Shown here in pieces: positions 5,354 through 6,231 of a stretch of DNA of 6,231 nt (positions are counted from its first letter, which is position 1; each line of letters opens with the position of its first letter). Under the pieces are notes generated by a model. That model was given only the letters and a program-made list of their open reading frames with translations. It had not been told where the DNA came from and did not search any database. The DNA is from an uncultured Clostridia bacterium. Its GTDB lineage: Bacteria; Bacillota; Clostridia; Christensenellales; Aristaeellaceae. Made by a program: the position numbers and the translations under genes. The stretch spans positions 1 through 6,231 of the forward strand of contig CAMMGP010000080.1 in assembly GCA_946496415.1 (NCBI GenBank), read 5' to 3'.

Positions 5354-6231
5354 ATGCGACAGCTTCAGGCGGGTTTTGCCCGCGCCGACGTGACTCCGAT
5401 GATGGGCATCGGCATTTCCGGCTATTATGTGCCCCGCAATGCGCGGCGCGTGTTGGACGCTTTGGAAGTCTGCGCGCTGGCGCTTGCGTGCGGGGAGGAG
5501 CGCGCCGTGCTGCTCAGCATCGACAACTGCGGCCTGGCCCCGACCTCCACATTCGACGCCTGCCGTCAGCGCGTCGCCGAAGCGCTGGGGCTGCCGGTCG
5601 CCGCGGTGCTGATCGCCTGCACGCACACGCACACCAGCCCTTTCTGGGACGAAAGCAGCGAGGACGCGCTGGTGCGCGAATACTCGCAACTGCTCTCCCA
5701 TCGCCTGGTGGACGCGGCCCGCTTCGCCTTTGAAGATCTGCGCCCGGCGCGGATGGGATACGCCGTGGGCAACGCCCCGCACGTGGCCTTTGTGCGCCGC
5801 TTCCGCATGCGCGACGGCAGCATACAGACCAATCCCGGCGTGGGCAACCCGGACATCGTCGAGCCCATTGGCGAAGTGGACGAGCGCGTCAACGTGCTGC
5901 GCTTGGACCGCGAAGGCGGCGACACGCTGGTGCTGGTCAATTTCGGCAACCATCCCGACGTGGTTGGCGGCGAAAACATCTCCGCCGACTGGCCGGGGCT
6001 TGCGCGCCGCGCGGTGGAACGCGCCCTTCCCGGCAGCCGCTGTATCTTCTTCAACGGCGCGCAGGGCGACGTGAACCACGTCAACGTGCATCCGCAGGGC
6101 GGCGATATGAACGACCCTGCCCCCGACTGCGACGACGTGGCGCGCGGCGACGGCCACGCCCGCCATATCGGCAACGTCAGCGCCGGCGCGGTGATGCAGA
6201 TATACGACAAAGCCGCCTATGTTCCTGTGGA
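5354..6231 (+). CDS. Neutral/alkaline ceramidase-family hydrolase, 3' part outside window
   Basis: The first 292 residues of a protein of the neutral/alkaline non-lysosomal ceramidase family (zinc amidases that split ceramide into sphingosine and fatty acid); the gene runs past the right edge. Family blocks seen are the opening GFARADVTPMMGIGISGY (7-24), CTHTHTSP (89-96, His91/His93 as zinc-site candidates), NFGNHPDVVG with ISADWPG (196-215, His200 a likely zinc ligand), and FFNGAQGDVNHVN (232-244). In classical ceramidases the last block is GDVSPN with the Ser nucleophile; here that position is Asn241. There is no signal peptide, whereas classical members are secreted. It is therefore more likely a cytosolic hydrolase of unknown substrate than a true ceramidase. 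Start: the ATG at 5354 with GGAAGG (5337-5342) 11 nt upstream; no earlier in-frame start is plausible. It has its own strong promoter but lies next to the sugar operon on the same strand. Confidence 0.88.
   Translation, partial: MRQLQAGFARADVTPMMGIGISGYYVPRNARRVLDALEVCALALACGEERAVLLSIDNCGLAPTSTFDACRQRVAEALGLPVAAVLIACTHTHTSPFWDESSEDALVREYSQLLSHRLVDAARFAFEDLRPARMGYAVGNAPHVAFVRRFRMRDGSIQTNPGVGNPDIVEPIGEVDERVNVLRLDREGGDTLVLVNFGNHPDVVGGENISADWPGLARRAVERALPGSRCIFFNGAQGDVNHVNVHPQGGDMNDPAPDCDDVARGDGHARHIGNVSAGAVMQIYDKAAYVPV

Noticed and set aside
5197..5733. 178-codon plus-strand frame starting in the leader
   Set aside because: No ribosome-binding site before the ATG at 5197, and most of it overlaps the ceramidase-family gene out of frame with low-complexity Arg/Ala-rich sequence. 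A very short leader peptide cannot be excluded but is not supported.
5348..6166. 272-codon minus-strand frame opposite the last gene
   Set aside because: Antisense shadow of the ceramidase-family gene, which carries conserved blocks in order on the plus strand.
1..6231. CRISPR array, tRNA or rRNA genes, insertion sequences, attachment sites
   Set aside because: No regularly spaced repeats, cloverleaf or rRNA-like sequence, transposase or integrase-like protein was seen on either strand.

Overview
This window looks like a carbohydrate-catabolism locus from a GC-rich bacterium. The genes are strongly GC-rich while the intergenic stretches are AT-rich. Ribosome-binding sites are strong and purine-rich (AAGGAGG, AAAGGAG). 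Promoters are close to the TTGACA/TATAAT consensus, and a TTG start is used. Together these suggest a high-GC Firmicute/Clostridia-type organism, possibly gut-associated; this is inference, and no taxonomic marker gene is present.

Layout. Positions 1-105 hold no gene, only a GC-homopolymer-rich hairpin. Two minus-strand genes follow, probably one operon read right to left: an AraC-family regulator (1140-2015) and then a divergent glucosamine-6-phosphate deaminase/isomerase (NagB)-fold protein (106-1056). A divergent control region (about 2016-2275) separates them from a plus-strand operon of three genes. These are a TIM-barrel sugar-phosphate isomerase/epimerase (2276-3121), a Gfo/Idh/MocA NAD-dependent oxidoreductase (3118-4128, coupled by an ATGA overlap) and a zinc-dependent PIG-L/LmbE-type deacetylase (4151-4861). 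A strong intrinsic terminator (4877-4933) closes this operon. After it comes a 490-base AT-rich, inverted-repeat-rich intergenic region with a consensus promoter (5155-5182) and a leader of about 165 nt. The last gene encodes a neutral/alkaline-ceramidase-family hydrolase (5354 onward), which runs off the right edge.

How the genes may work together (inference): the AraC regulator probably senses a sugar-like ligand and controls the divergent operon and its own. An oxidoreductase, a TIM-barrel isomerase and an N-deacetylase together fit catabolism of a modified or N-acylated sugar, a keto-glycoside or a cyclitol. The NagB-like and ceramidase-like proteins keep their folds' signatures but have lost residues tied to the classical reactions: the NagB ring-opening Asp and phosphate loop, and the ceramidase Ser nucleophile. 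The named family functions should therefore not be transferred to them. No transporter, RNA gene, mobile element or CRISPR array is visible. Nothing here proves a new system; the two active-site-altered enzymes and a 13-base word shared by two control regions are the points most worth following.
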